Assembly: GCA_036571765.1 (NCBI GenBank)
Contig: BROE01000003.1
Location: forward strand, 16,113,452-16,177,451
Origin: Plecoglossus altivelis
Taxonomy: Eukaryota > Chordata > Actinopteri > Osmeriformes > Plecoglossidae
Length of the DNA stretch: 64,000 nt
Direction: 5' to 3'
Every line of letters begins with the position of its first letter. Within the stretch, counting starts at the first letter, position 1. Made by a program: the position numbers and the translations under genes. The notes under the pieces are model-generated. The model did no database searches, had not been told where the DNA came from, and saw only the letters and a list, made by a program, of their open reading frames with translations. Below, piece after piece: positions 1-12,330 of this stretch.

Positions 1-469
1 ACAAACACAGATGCAGTCATTCAGAAAGAATTTGAGTATTATTGTATGACATGGTTTTTGATTATCCCTCCCCCCCACACACACTCACCCACATTTCTTT
101 AGAGGCACACACATTCTCCTCATCAAGACGTTCCCTTATCTATACTTCCCATCCCCAAGGTCCCTCCCTCCCCTCCTCCTTCTCTTTCTCCCTCCCCCCT
201 TTCTATTCCCCTCCCTCCCCTCCTCCACCCTCCCTCCCCTCCCTACCTCGTCCCTCCCTCTTCTCTTCCTCCCCTTTCTACCCTCCTCCCTCCCCTCCTC
301 CTCCCTCCCTACCCCCCTCCTCTCCCTCATCCCTTCCTCTCTCTCCTGCTCCCCCCCTTTCTTCCCTCCTCCCTCACCTCCTCCTCCCTCCCTCCCTCCC
401 TACCCCCCTCCTCTCTCCCTCCCCCCCACTCCCCTCCTCCTTCCTCCCTCCACTCCCTCCATTACTCAC
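1..469. repeat. C-rich low-complexity intron of myrf
   Basis: This stretch follows the last visible myrf donor. From about 65 to 460 it is a CCCTCC-type pyrimidine tract on the plus strand (purine on the transcribed strand). The long reading frames over it are low-complexity proline/serine/leucine strings and are not genes. Confidence 0.85.
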
Positions 470-697
470 TCCTGGCCTGGCGGGTGCTGCAGTAGCTGGT
501 GAAGCATCTGACTTTGCTGCATGTCGCCACTCCCACTCGAGGCTGGGCCAATGGGGTACTGCGATATCATGGGCTCGGGCTTCAGGTACATGTCCCGGTG
601 CATGCTGGGATAGTGCCCGTGGGGGGGGAGGGGGGGCGGGGGAGTCATGTGACACATGTTCTCGGGCGTCATGGTCCTGAGCATGTGCGTGTCTGGA

Positions 698-757
<60 letters not shown>

Positions 758-771
758 CAGAGAGAGAGAGT

Positions 772-851
<80 letters not shown>

Positions 852-3800
852 GAGAGAGAGGAGGATATAGATTTATGGCTTTTGTCATGTTTGAGGTTTT
901 ACACTTTACACCTTCTATTAGTTGTAGCTGTTCACTGTGCTATCAAACGTCTAGTACTGTACACAATCTGTTCAGTTTCCTCCACCCTTAGCTAATGGTA
1001 CTTTTCTTTGTTTGAAACTGGATGAAGGCCAATCAGTTAAAGATATTCCACACCTCGCTCACTAATGGGAAAGGCCAACACAGGTGTGTAGGGGACAGGA
1101 CATTAGGAATCTGAGTTCAAATTGTGTCGGACTTCTGGGAAAAACCTCTTTTTGTGAACTTTTACAGGAAACGTTGAGGTTTTCACAGCTGTTGAAACCT
1201 TTTCCTTCATTTGAATCAACGCATAGGAACATTTAAGAAACTTGACCTTACTGGTCCTACTTCCTACATACACAGTACAAAACGTATTGATTGGTTTACA
1301 TATTAACATTGCTTTTCCTGCCACTCTCTCTTCAATTAGAAAGCAATGTGTAACATGTATTGATTTCAACTAAGCAGAGAGCAGAATGGATGGATGGACA
1401 CCATGTCCAGAGCCCACGTACCTGTTTGAGGATACTCCATCTGAAAAGCTCTTGTGACCCCCTCCTTCCCTTAAAGCTTAGTGGTTATGTCATGTTCATC
1501 CATATCTGTTATAGCTGTCACCCTTTCCTCCTGTGACTTCATCTCTGTCTGACTCGTCAGTCTAGCCTGCTCCGACCACCTCACATGTTATTACTCATTA
1601 GTGTTAGTCATGCTCTCCCTCTCTCTCTCCCTCTCTCTCTCCCTATCCCTCTCTCTCTCCCTCTCTCTCTCTCTCTCGTTCTCATTTACTCTCTAGCCCT
1701 CTCTCTTGTCCTCTAGCTCTCTCTCTCTCCCTTACACTCTAGGTATCCCGCTCTCTCACACTCTTTCTCCTTGACTTTCTAGCACTCTCTCTCTCTCCCA
1801 CTCTCTCTCTAGCTCTTTCTCTCCCTCTCTCTCTAGCTTTGGGCTGATGATGGGCCGGGTGACTTACCATTCACCTGCTGGGGAGAGTAGGGCTCGGAGC
1901 TGGAGTCTGGGGGAGACTCAGGTAATGTCCTGAAACATCACAGTGGCTTTGGTTACTTTCTGCACATATTATCTAGCTGCATATAGTGATGCGATTATTA
2001 CTACCACTGCTAAAGCAACTACTGCAACCACTGCTATTATTATTCGTATTATTAGTAACACGAATAGTCAAATACTCTAACCACTAGAGCAGAAGTATTT
2101 TGAGTATTTGACTGCAGATCACGGGTCACATGTTTAGAACCCCCCCGTGCTCCGTGCAACATTGACTGAAAGCATCTGTTGCACTAATACATTTTTACAT
2201 TAATAATTTTTGCAAAATAAAGACAGAAATAGACAAAACGATTTGACATCATTTCTTACTTGTTACCGTCTCTGTGAAGATAAACATAAATGCATTCATA
2301 TTTGTATATAGTCTTACTCAGCAAAAGTAATAGTCCTTTACAGTTTGTATCTGTTTGCTGTTTGCTTCTTGTAACTTGACTCTGGTAGCTGCTATTAATC
2401 TCTCTCTTCGGTCAGTCAGTGTTTATTTGATCAGGCACTGTTTAATCAAGTTCTCATTGCCTCATAGACCTGAGCGCAGACTCGGGTGTGTGTCAGGCTT
2501 CGTTGCACGACAAAGAATAACTATCATATTATTAAAGAGCCTAGTCGAATCCCAGTTTAAGACCTGTTTTAAAATTCTGATCGGTTTATCCAAGCTAAAT
2601 GCTTGTACTGCCTCGAAAAAATTCCATAGCAATTTATCTGTACCACAGGGGATAGCCTGATGAACATGAACACACACACACACACACCACACTTCTCCAT
2701 ATCTCCACATCAGTCAGTGTATAAGAGAAGGCTTGATTGATATCCTGGTCCTCCCCCACCCTCTGGGAATCCCCCTCCATCCCTGCACCCTGCTCACCCC
2801 GGGGCGTAGTGGCCCCTGTGCTCTGGCTTGACGTGGCCCTGCTGCTGGCCCAGGCAGGGGTAGTTGTGTCGAAGCAGGCCCAGAGGTGGTGGAGGGGGGT
2901 AGGGAGTCTGACAGGGACCGGGTCCCGGTGGAGGGGCTCCCTGGCGCAGTGGGATGGGGGGGCTCACGCCACACACTAGCCCCCCAGATGTGGACACTCC
3001 GGCCTGGGGGGAGGAATAATTCGGTACTGGGGCGCTGTGGACCTCTGAAAAACAGCTGGGCATAGACAGAGGCGAGAGTCTTACTGGCACACATCACTTT
3101 GGATAAGGGCGTAGTAAGACGTTGTGATGAGGTTGAGTTATGTGCTTTCCAAGGCACGACTCACATGTCAGTGCTGTCGTCCTCCTTGCTGATGTACTCC
3201 TCCAGAATACTGGTGTCGATGTTCGCTGGCTCCAGAGAGCTGGTAATATCATGACCTGCGATAGAGAGGGGGCCAGGAGGGGAGAGGGCAAGTGAGAGCC
3301 ACGCACCGTGTTGCTACTTCGAGAACATCTGCTCTCATTTCAACAGAAACACATGTTGTAATGGTTTGCTGTAGGATCGCTTTATCTAGCGAATTTGGAT
3401 AAAGTCTTAAAAAAATAAAAAAGTTAAACCAGAAAATCTAAATTTGAACATTGGGACACTGCCTTCTTGTAAACGTTGGCAATCAATGCCTCGCTGGGAA
3501 AGTTTGACTTCACAGGAAGAGAACTGAGTCATGATCATCAACATAATTGTCAGCTAATGCAAAAAATCGGGGTTTAACGTGTGAATCTTTACATTGTTCA
3601 TAATTTTGGCTGCAAATCTGATTCCATGTCTGTTCTTTGAAATCAGTAATCCCCCTCTCTCTCTCTGCTCTCCACCCCTGGGCCAACTTCACCCCTTCTC
3701 AGGCAAAGCTCCCACAATCCCCAACACATGACCCCTTGTAAGCTCCACAAATACTAACATGTAGGACACATTCACACAAATGCTTGACATGGGGTGCTAT

Positions 3801-6800
3801 TTTTCTCTTAGCTAGAAGATCGTGGTATGCTGCGTGATTGAACGTTTCTTTTTCTTCCAAGGGATGGAGGAGCAGAAGAAACAGCAGAGGAAGGGTTTAC
3901 CACAGTGGGTGTGAGTTGATGGGGGGGTGAGGTAGGTGGGGGTGGTGTGAGTTGATGGGGGTGAGATAGGTGGGGGTGGGGGTGGTTGATGGGGGTTAAG
4001 GTAGGTGGTGGGTGAAGTAGGTGGAGGGTGGTGGGGGTGTTGATGGGGGGTGAGGTTGGTGGGGTGAGGTAGTGGAGTGGGGGTGGTTGATGCTGTGGTT
4101 GATGGGGGATGAGGTAGAAGGGGGTGGGGGGGTTGAGCTGTGTGGGGTGTGGTGGGGTCTGTGGGGTGAGTTAGGTGGGGTGGGGGGTTGAGCTGTGTGG
4201 TGGGGTCTGGGGGGTGAGGAAGGTGGGGGGGGGGTTGAGCTGTGTGGGGGTCTGGGGGGGTGAGGAAGGTGGGGGTGGGGGGGTTGAGCTGCGTGTTGGG
4301 GTCTGGGGGGGTAAGGGAGGTGGGGTGGGGTTGTTGAGCTGTGTGGGGTGTGGGGGGGTTGGGGGGGTGAGGTAGGAGGTCAGGAAGAGGTATGAGCTGG
4401 GTGGGCAAGTTACCCCCAGACTCAGGCTCCAACCTCTCCCTGCTCTTTGATAGATTAAGCAGCCACTCAGCTCGGAATGCCAAGAATTCCAGTGTTAGTG
4501 TTGGAAAAACTCTCTTTTTCTCTCTCATCTCTGTAACTTTGTTCTGCGTTTTGAAATTACGAATGAAAAAAGCCCAAGAAATCACGACCTGGATTTCCGA
4601 CGTCTTTCTACCTGTTATTTCCTTTAACCTTTCTGCGTGGAACGTCACCTGGTTGGCAACCTTGTCCATCATAATGATCACAACATTTAAATGTTTCAAT
4701 GTCACTTTTTCTATCATATAGTTGAACCATATATCATATAAACGTCTGCATTAAATCAATGCAATAACAGCATGAAGCTGAGGTTATGCAAAAGAACTAC
4801 ATGGTGGCTTAAGATATATCAATCAATCAAGTTTCTGTTTATTTTCCTTCTTTCCCCGCAATCTCTCTCATTCCCAAAAGTCCTCTTCATTGTGAGCCTC
4901 TGTTCTCTAGAATGATTCCCGTCTCCAAGGGTCACTATACTTGCCAGTAGGCAGGCAACATTGGCCGAGTCAAGGTTTGTGAACACATGCCAGAGCCAGG
5001 AGAAGAGGAGAAGGATGACTTCTCTTTAAATAAGCTCCAGATGTGCAACGGCACCCCACCCAAATAGGCAGTAAATTAAGGCTGGCAGGACTGATAAGGA
5101 CAGAGGGGAAGTAGGAGATGCAAGCAGAAAGACAGCAAAAGAAAAGCAGGGAATAGGAGGGGGGAGGGAGATGGGGGGAGAGAGGTGGGAGATGGGGGGA
5201 GAATGAAGGAGAATGAAGGAAACAGAGGCAAGTTGCAAGGAAGATAAACTGTACTTGTAAACCAAAAGACTGTAATTTCATTCCGAAGGAAACGACAGTA
5301 ATTGTAGAAAGTGAATAACTTTAACAGCGATCTGAGTTTGAATTGCTTTGTATTGGGATGTGTAAATATCGCTGTCCTCTCTGTCTTGTTCTGTCCAGCT
5401 GTGGCCGTCAAGGAACAGTACAATGATTGTCAGGCTAACTCCGATACAGACTGCTCTTTTGAGAGATTAGGGACTGAGGGGTGAGTGAGGGGAGGGAAGG
5501 GGGGGCGGGAGGGAGGGAGGAGGGGGGGGGAGGGCGCGCGTGTTATGCCACCATCTCAATGCCTGAGTTGTCTGCAGTGTAATAACCTAAGATGAACACA
5601 AACAGAGGAGGCTGTATGACAGAACGCTCATTAATCATGGCTCCACTCATATCAGTATATCTAATGGGTATCATTGTTATTCAGAAATCCAATATTTGTC
5701 AATTCCCCACCCCCACACACACACATATTATTCTTTCATTTGTTCCAGTTGCCAATGTCATTGTAAAGGATAGGAGAACAGCATCGGACAGACATGTATT
5801 TCTTTTCAATTCGGGCTCTGTTTATGACTATACAGTACATACCAATGCTGCCTAAAAAAGATGGAATCAACTGTTTATTTTGTGTGTGGGTGAAGGCAAG
5901 TGTGCATTTGCGTGCGTGTATGAAGGTGTATTAATAATTAATCACACCCACAGTGCCACTTTGTGACTTGGTGTGATAGGGCAAAGTCCATATAATTATC
6001 AAATAGTAAATACAACCCAGCATACACTTGTGAACAAAAACACGCTTGCATACAGAACACCAACACATACAATCATGAATGTTATTGCAACTACAAAACA
6101 TCACCATGCCAAAATCATCATTAATTTTTTTTTCTATTTAATTCACTTTATAAAAAAGTGAAAATAACATTTGCCTCTTGCCATCTGTGGGCTTTGGACC
6201 AGAAGCAGTGCCAGATGTCTCAGAAGTCTATGGGCAAGCCAGCTACATTCAAGGCCCAATTCTCAGTGAGTCTGTCTCTATTAATCTTGTACTTCCACAT
6301 GTATGTAAACTATGAAAAATTAAGAATCAGGCTCACTACTGCCAAGTTTTAATAGGACAAACTGATAATCAGTCGATTAGAATTCCATTTGGAATATCTC
6401 AGTTGTTACTACATACAGACTGGCATGCCATCTATCTCAGCAACAACAAACCCATTAGAAGCAGGCAGGTCCACACGCAGATGCTAAACTGAGTCTACAA
6501 CAAGAATTGAATTCAAAGTGGCAATATGAAGTCATTCACGACTTCCTTTGTCAGCCATTGTCTCCAAATTGTACAACCGCAAACTTCAACAAATGATATA
6601 GAAAATGACACAGTACAAGGCATGCTAAGACGTTTAACGATCCTTTAAATGAAAGTGAGGAATTCCTTTGAAATGACATTGAGAAATGTAAACGTTAAAT
6701 ACGGAAGAGGAAGACGGAGAACTGGACAGTTGACAGCAGAACAGAGTACCTGCGCGTAGCCAAAGCATGTTGATGTCCTTTAGATGGGAGACCCTGAACC

Positions 6801-6943
6801 AGATGACGAGAAGAGTGATTCCCTCTCTAATTTTCACATGTTTCCTCACTGTGGCCGCATTGCTTTCTTCTTTGGACCTGAGAATTGCCGGCAGGGGTTA
6901 CGGACGGGTGTGTTTGTGTATGTGCGAGCAGGTATGGGTGTGC

Positions 6944-6976
<33 letters not shown>

Positions 6977-7302
6977 GAGCTGTGTGTGTTGTAACGGGGG
7001 ATTACTCCCCAGTCATGAGACAGGGCTGTACCAGGCTACCACACACAGCCTTGTCGCCCACCAGCACTGGACGGACCGACAAACCTGGCTCAGGAGATTA
7101 CAGGGAGTGATGGGGCTGGGACTGGGAACGCAGGGAGAGGTTGGGAAAGAGGGAGAGAGAGGGAGAGAGGGAGAGAAGGGAGAGAGAGGGAGAGAGGAGA
7201 GAGAGGGAGAGAGGGAGGAGGAGGACGAAAGGAGAGAGGGGAGAGAGAGAGAGAGAGAGAGCGAGGGAGGGAGGGAGGAGAGAGGGAGAGGAGGCGGGAG
7301 GG

Positions 7303-7351
<49 letters not shown>

Positions 7352-7654
7352 GGAGAAGAGAGAGAGAGCGAGAGAGCAGGCCAGAAAAGGAGGCCACCAG
7401 GAGGAAAGAAGAAACAGGGAGGGACTGAATAACAGATGAATACCCGTAGGCATCACCTGTGCAGCCTAACAATGATGCGTACAACCTGCCCTAAATAAAA
7501 GACCACCGTATTTTAAGAAGTCACATCCAATGGTAAGTATTATCAAGGAGAAAAAAAAGTGTATTTGACAATTCCCAATTGAAGTAACTGTTTAAGTACA
7601 NNNNNNNNNATTGCAGGGAAGTTTCCAGAGCTTGTGTGTGTGTGTTTTTGTGTG

Positions 7655-7709
<55 letters not shown>

Positions 7710-10700
7710 AGAGAGGAGCAGGCCAGAAAAGGAGGCCACAGGAGGGAAAGAGAACAGGGAGGGGACTGAATAACAGATGAATAACCGTAGGCATCACCTG
7801 TGGCCTACATATGCGTACGAACCTGCCCTAAATAAGACCACCGTTTTTTAAGAAGTCAACATCCAATGGTAGTATTTATCAAGGAGAAAAAAAGTGTATT
7901 TTGACAATTCCTCAATTGAGAGTAAACTGTTAAGTACTGTAGGTAAACCACAGAGTAGTAGCCTAGCAACAATATCAAGCAACTCAAACCAAAAATAACT
8001 TGAGTGAGTATTCCTTATTAGTGAAGGCACCCCTGACTTGACCTAATTCATCTTGAAGTGGTTACGCGAGATCCCTGAATAACCTTCGAACCCGCTCCTC
8101 AAACGACAGCTCCACGGAACATGAGGAAAGGAGAGCTTTACGTAAAACACATCAGGTGCCATATAGGACAAGGGCCTTGGAAACACCGCCATCCTCACAC
8201 AGAAGCACCAAACAACATTGGTGATCTGAGGATTAGGAGAAGCTGATGGGAGCGAGGCGGAACGATGAAAAAAAAGAAAGAAAACAGAGTTGTGAGCAGC
8301 GTCGTAAGCCTGGCTGGTCAAAAACAATGCATTCCCGTAACAGCAATACACTGTTACAGCTGTAAATCATGTGTCTAAACCAAACTTCCCCCTCCTCATC
8401 AGTACGCCCCCCCCCCCACTTCAACACCACCACAACCACCACCACCACCCTCCCCCCACCCCACCCCCAACCCCCAGCCTGGAATAAAGATCTCCTATCC
8501 ACTACCACACACTGGGAGCACAGTGGGACTTAACTGGGAGTTTACAGAAACTCACAGAAGATCTGTTGTTATCATAAAAAAAGGCTCAGTCCGGTTGAGA
8601 TGTGATGACGTGTGTGAGCTCGTAAACGTCCTCATGAAACCAGCAAAGCAGCCTCTGCAGTCAGCAGTGATCAAGCTGACATGTTATGATGACAATGACG
8701 GGATCAGATTATGTCCTGTGTCGCTATCCAATGTTTCAGGGTCTGGGCTCCTCATCGTGTGAGTGGGCTCCCCCTACCACGTCTACTAAGGGTGGTGGAG
8801 GTCGTTCAGAAGGCTGGTGGAGGTCATGTTGTCCGACTGGATGGCTGGATCATGTGGCTGTGTCTGTTATGAATATTCATACTGTCAACAAGCTTTCCGC
8901 TCTCTTTGGTCAGGTGACATTGTGACAATGAAATTAACCGACGCAAATGTCTGCAGATGCTGAAAAGAGGAACCTCCATCCTTGAACCATGGACTCACTC
9001 AAAACAACGCTTAGGACAGATGCACGCCACTGTAGTAATGGGAATTAGGCAGTGCATTGTGTGGCAAACATACATGTGTGTGAGTGAGGGAGTGAGTGAG
9101 TGAGTGAGTGAGGGAGTGAGGGAGTGAGTGAGTGAGGGAGTGAGGGAGTGAGCGAGTGAGTTAGCGAGTGAGTGAGAGAGCGAGCAAGTGAGTGAGCGAG
9201 CGAGCGAGCGAGAGAGCCAGCGAGTGCGTGAGTGAGCCAACGAATGTGCGTGTGCGTGTGTGAGAACGCGAGTGAGAAAGGGAGAGGTCATGTTTTCCAG
9301 GTCTTGCTGCGTTTCTGTCAGCTGCCCCGGCTCCCTCCACCCAGCGTGTCTGTGCTATCTCTCTCCCTCGCCCTGTCTGCATACTGTCACTCTAATGGAC
9401 TTGGAGAGAGAGGGAGCCCAGGGACGGGGAAAGACCCAGAGAAAAACACCAGTCTCACCTCTTTGTGTTTTAACTGCCACTAAAGGGTATGCCAAGAATG
9501 TTCACTGTGCATTAGCGAGAGTGTACATATATTTCACTAATCCTTGCAAACTACTGTTAGCCTGTGCAATCCATGACACTGTTTAATGTGCATGTGAGTG
9601 CCAGGCAAAAACGCACAATGTTGCTCCTCAAAATGTGAACTTCAGATGACTTTCCATCGTTCAGGCCTAATATTGTTACCCAGAATATTTGACAACGTTG
9701 GAATTAGGGCAAAGTAAGCCATACATGTTCTCTGAACTGTACCTTAAGCCTAAATGATCTAGTCGTGAGGTGTTTGACTGATGATGCATCGAGCTTCTCT
9801 ACCATGAAAGCAGCTCCGAGTTCATGTGAGGCGTCCCGACCTTGCTGCTCTTTATCACAGCAGGTAGAGCCCGTGCTAAGACTAAGGTCACCATCTAGGT
9901 CCATTTTCTGGAAACTTTTTTTCAGTACAAGATCCCAAAACCACGAACCCGTGTAGGTTTGGAGGCAACATGAGACAGTGATGGGAAACATGAAGGGAGG
10001 GCGACACGACAAACACCGACGAGCTCATGAAGACACTGGTTGCTGGACGCGGAAGAACCAAAGGATGTGCGGCCCCGCGCATCCATCGGGAAAAACTCAG
10101 CCCACATCAGTACCTAACAGTACCTAAACAAACCGCTCTTGTCTCCATTGCCCGTCTCCAAGCCTGGTTGTAGTCCAGGAGGACTGACTGAAACAAAGCC
10201 AAAGAAAGAACATCTCTTCTCACTCCCAAAGGAAGAATGTAAACACTCTAAATTCTTGTCAGAGTGGAACAGAACACTTGACAGGCATGGACTGCTGTGT
10301 ATATTCCAGTCAACAGTTTGTGTATATGATCCCAAAGTGTTAGGTCTCGCCACAGGTCATTTGCTTCAGGCCCCTTGCTGCAATGTGAGTCTTCACATGC
10401 TCTTGACTTTCCCTAAACACTTGACATCCAAAGTCACAACAAGGCACTGAATAACAACGGGAATGATTTGTACCTATAAATCAGTAAAGGTTAGTGGCAC
10501 TTTCTTGTTTTTTTTTATTTTTACGTTGCACAACAATTGGTTTTAACGGCAGCTCATGGCGTCTACTATCTCAAGTAGCCTTGGCTGTGAAGCAACAGTT
10601 TTCCGGAGGATGTTTAAGACGAAACGGGGAGGACGCCATTGCTGTTGGTGTGTCGAGACAGTGCAATTCGCTACATCCATCACTTGAGCACTTGTTCACA

Positions 10701-11680
10701 CAGACACCCGCACGTACACCCAGAGGTGGTCAACTGTGTAACCCACCACAATTGCAGTCTAAAACCAAGTATTGTCCAACCTATGGACATCGCTGTCGAT
10801 GTATAGGGACAATTACAAATGGTGATTTTTTTTCTTTCTCCCTTGTACCTCTACATAGCCTTTACAACACACCATTTATCTTGACTTGCATTCCTACCCC
10901 TGCCCCCTTTTCTTCCTCCACTCTCTTATTCATGCAGGACTACTCTGTCGCTCCATCTTCCAACCTCTGCTACTCATCACCATCACTTTTGCTCCGTGTA
11001 GGGCTCTGCGTTAACCTCTCTCCTTTCGCTCGTTTGGGTTTTCTCAGCATTTAGGAAATTCTTTCAGGGACCCCAACTTTCTGTGACCCCAGTGTGACTG
11101 AAACACAGACCGATAGCATTAGTCATATCAAGGCCACAGGTCAAAAGGCTTAATAAACTTATCATGCACAGAAAAATAGACGGAGATCCTGGGATGGTTT
11201 TCCGTGCTGTTAACCACCTGTGGTCCGAAGTAGTAAATCACAGTAATCTAACCCAGGCTTTTACAACTCTTGAATGGAAAGACAACTTTGAAATGCAATT
11301 GAGAGCAGATGAAGTGATTGTAGGCAAACAGGGAGAACATTTTTTTTAAACAGTTGTGTATGTAAAAATGTCTTTAGAACATTCCCTGAGATGACAACCT
11401 CTAGTATGCCTACCGCTATTTTGTGATTCGTAAATATAAAATAACGTATCGAAATAATTTCTATAATGACAAAACAAATTAAATGTTTTCCTAACATTGA
11501 AATGTACTGACTGTCTCTGGAAGAAGGGTGTGTATTCAGCCACCTAATAGGTTTTAACGCACATTTTCGACAGTGTTTTAAAACAGGTCGAGTTAAAAAA
11601 AATATGTGTGTTGAAAATTACGAACTTTTCCTACCTTCAAAAAATCTCTGTAACGCTTCAGTTTCATCAACCACGTCCAT
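470..11680 (-). CDS. myrf: Myelin regulatory factor, N-terminal exons (partial gene)
   Basis: Five coding exons, read on the minus strand, join in phase: 11635-11680, 3165-3255, 2798-3055, 1868-1929 and 470-692 (226 codons plus two bases). The start MDVVDETEALQRFFEG and then the stretch TSILEEYISKED match the MYRF N terminus. Later blocks YAPGTLPESPPDSSSEPYSP and LRTMTPENMCHMTPP are also MYRF hallmarks. All junctions use GT-AG. The exon 2/3 phase selects the acceptor just before CTGTTTTTCAG, giving ICFSEV. This part is the proline-rich transactivation region. The Ndt80-like DNA-binding domain, the auto-cleaving chaperone domain and the membrane segment must lie left of position 1. MYRF is a homotrimeric ER-membrane protein whose released N-terminal fragment enters the nucleus and drives myelin genes. 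Intron 1 is over 8 kb. The last donor (CAGGA then GTGAGT) opens an intron that runs off the window. Identification is firm; the exact 5' UTR is not known. Confidence 0.93.
694..862. repeat. (GA)n microsatellite abutting myrf exon 5
   Basis: About 170 bp of almost pure GA on the plus strand, hence CT on the myrf sense strand. It ends directly at the exon 5 acceptor CAG (693-695), so it serves as that acceptor's polypyrimidine tract. A few interruptions (GACAG, GAAAG, GTTAG, GATAG) break the array. Confidence 0.95.
1613..1845. repeat. (CT)n-rich compound microsatellite in myrf intron 4
   Basis: Interrupted CTCTCTCC / CTCTAG repeats fill this stretch and end about 20 bp from the myrf exon 4 donor. 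On the myrf sense strand it is GA-rich. The remainder of intron 4 (863-1612) shows no coding signal. Confidence 0.85.
2066..2155 (+). repeat. tRNA-Cys-derived retroposon fragment with palindromic head
   Basis: Positions 2102-2121 (GAGTATTTGACTGCAGATCA) differ by one base from the anticodon arm and flanks of tRNA-Cys(GCA), as I recall it. A degenerate B-box-like stretch (GTTTAGAACCC) follows around 2131-2141. Upstream, 2066-2077 is the exact reverse complement of 2102-2113. Continuing leftward on the minus strand it reads as a tRNA A-box (TAGTGGTTAGAG). The element is therefore a rearranged, tRNA-derived SINE-like fragment within myrf intron 3, not a functional tRNA gene, because the acceptor stem does not pair. 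Confidence 0.5.
3895..4385. repeat. G-rich minisatellite in myrf intron 1
   Basis: Diverged units of GGTGGGG / TTGAGCTGTGTGGGG / GTCTGGGGGGTGAGG repeat for nearly 500 bp on the plus strand. The 301-residue minus-strand frame across it is a Pro/Thr/His repeat translation and is rejected as a gene. Many closely spaced runs of three or more G make the plus strand a likely G-quadruplex former (the C-rich strand is the myrf sense strand). Confidence 0.85.
5455..5540. repeat. G-rich low-complexity tract
   Basis: A run of GAGGGG/GGGAGG units with long G homopolymers ending in GGGCGCGCG, inside myrf intron 1. No coding potential is seen. Confidence 0.7.
6938..7380. repeat. (TG)n followed by GA/GAGG purine tract
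   Basis: A (TG)n block spans about 6938-6976. After some 160 bp of ordinary sequence, a GA/GGGAGA/GGAGG-type purine tract runs from about 7134 to 7380. Reading frames here (EREREKREREE and its antisense) are repeat translations. Confidence 0.9.
7375..7600. repeat. Left copy of a near-identical pair flanking an assembly gap
   Basis: Sequence starting GAGCAGGCCAGAAAAGGAGG recurs at 7715-7942 with only small indels and homopolymer-length differences. The two copies flank the run of nine N at 7601-7609. This pattern suggests an assembly artefact (two versions of one locus placed side by side) rather than a biological tandem repeat. Confidence 0.8.
7601..7609. other. Assembly gap (9 N)
   Basis: Nine undetermined bases. 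The true gap length is unknown. Confidence 0.99.
7715..7942. repeat. Right copy of the gap-flanking duplicate
   Basis: Second copy of the 7375-7600 sequence. It is preceded by another (GA)n run (about 7658-7718), as the first copy is preceded by a purine tract, so the duplication includes the microsatellite edge. Confidence 0.8.
8404..8476. repeat. C-rich / CCA low-complexity tract
   Basis: Poly-C and ACC/CCA repeats on the plus strand within myrf intron 1. No gene is seen. Confidence 0.75.
9077..9273. repeat. (GTGA)n tetranucleotide array
   Basis: About 200 bp of GTGA/GGGA/GCGA units on the plus strand, moderately diverged toward the right end. It lies in myrf intron 1. Its minus-strand translation (SLTHSLTP) is low complexity. 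Confidence 0.9.
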
Positions 11681-12330
11681 CCTAGCGGGTCCCACTTAAA
11701 AAATCCATGAACGTCACCCCTTGTCCGAACGAAATAGTTTCGTATCGGGGAAATTCTCACAGATACATCCCGGATTCAAACGGCTCCGTGGCTGGACTTA
11801 TGTGCAATTATTATCTCAAGGAAATCCACTAGCCTACTCGGCGATCACTTGTCCTATGAAAAGGCTTCACAAGTTCGAGCACGCTATTCCCGTCCTCTAC
11901 AATAGTGGTGAAACACAACGCCTCCTATGTCAAGTGTTTTAGAAAAACTATTTTACTAGCCGCAACCCAACAGGTAGGTTATGTTGACATCATGACATTT
12001 AGTCAAATACGTCGTATAAAAACCATCCAAGCATTATTCTGATCAATTAACAATCCAATTTCGTATTGGGGGTTAACTAGAATTTACGTTGAACGCAGGT
12101 TCTTGAAGTAATTCGTTGAAAGACTATTGCGACTTGACTATTACCAATTCCCTCCCTTCGTCGCCTCTCCCTTGTTGATGGGACGTACGCGCAACTGAGT
12201 CATACAATGTGTTCCGGGGGGACTAGGAGTGGAGGAGTCCGGACAGCACAGGTGTACCTCCTCCGCTGATGGAGATGGACCCACCGTGAACACGTCACCT
12301 GTTCCAGAGGGAAATCACTGGTCCAAATCG
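11681..12330 (-). promoter_or_regulatory. Probable myrf 5' UTR and promoter
   Basis: This is the sequence immediately upstream of the myrf start codon (minus strand). It includes a relatively CpG-containing stretch around 12150-12300 with a GTACGCGCAAC block. No unambiguous TATA box or upstream exon boundary is visible. The assignment rests only on position. Confidence 0.4.

Larger units (their letters stand above)
3256..11634 (-). other. myrf intron 1 (8.4 kb)
   Basis: This is the intron between the 15-codon first coding exon and exon 2 of myrf. Apart from the repeats and assembly duplication listed separately, I see no conserved protein reading frame in it. The region 9600-11600 is unique-looking sequence with no feature I can name. 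It could carry enhancers, but nothing in the sequence alone proves that. Confidence 0.8.

Noticed and set aside
3812..4717. 301-codon minus-strand frame, Pro/Thr/His-rich
   Set aside because: It is the translation of the G-rich minisatellite plus short flanks, has no domain, and sits inside myrf intron 1.
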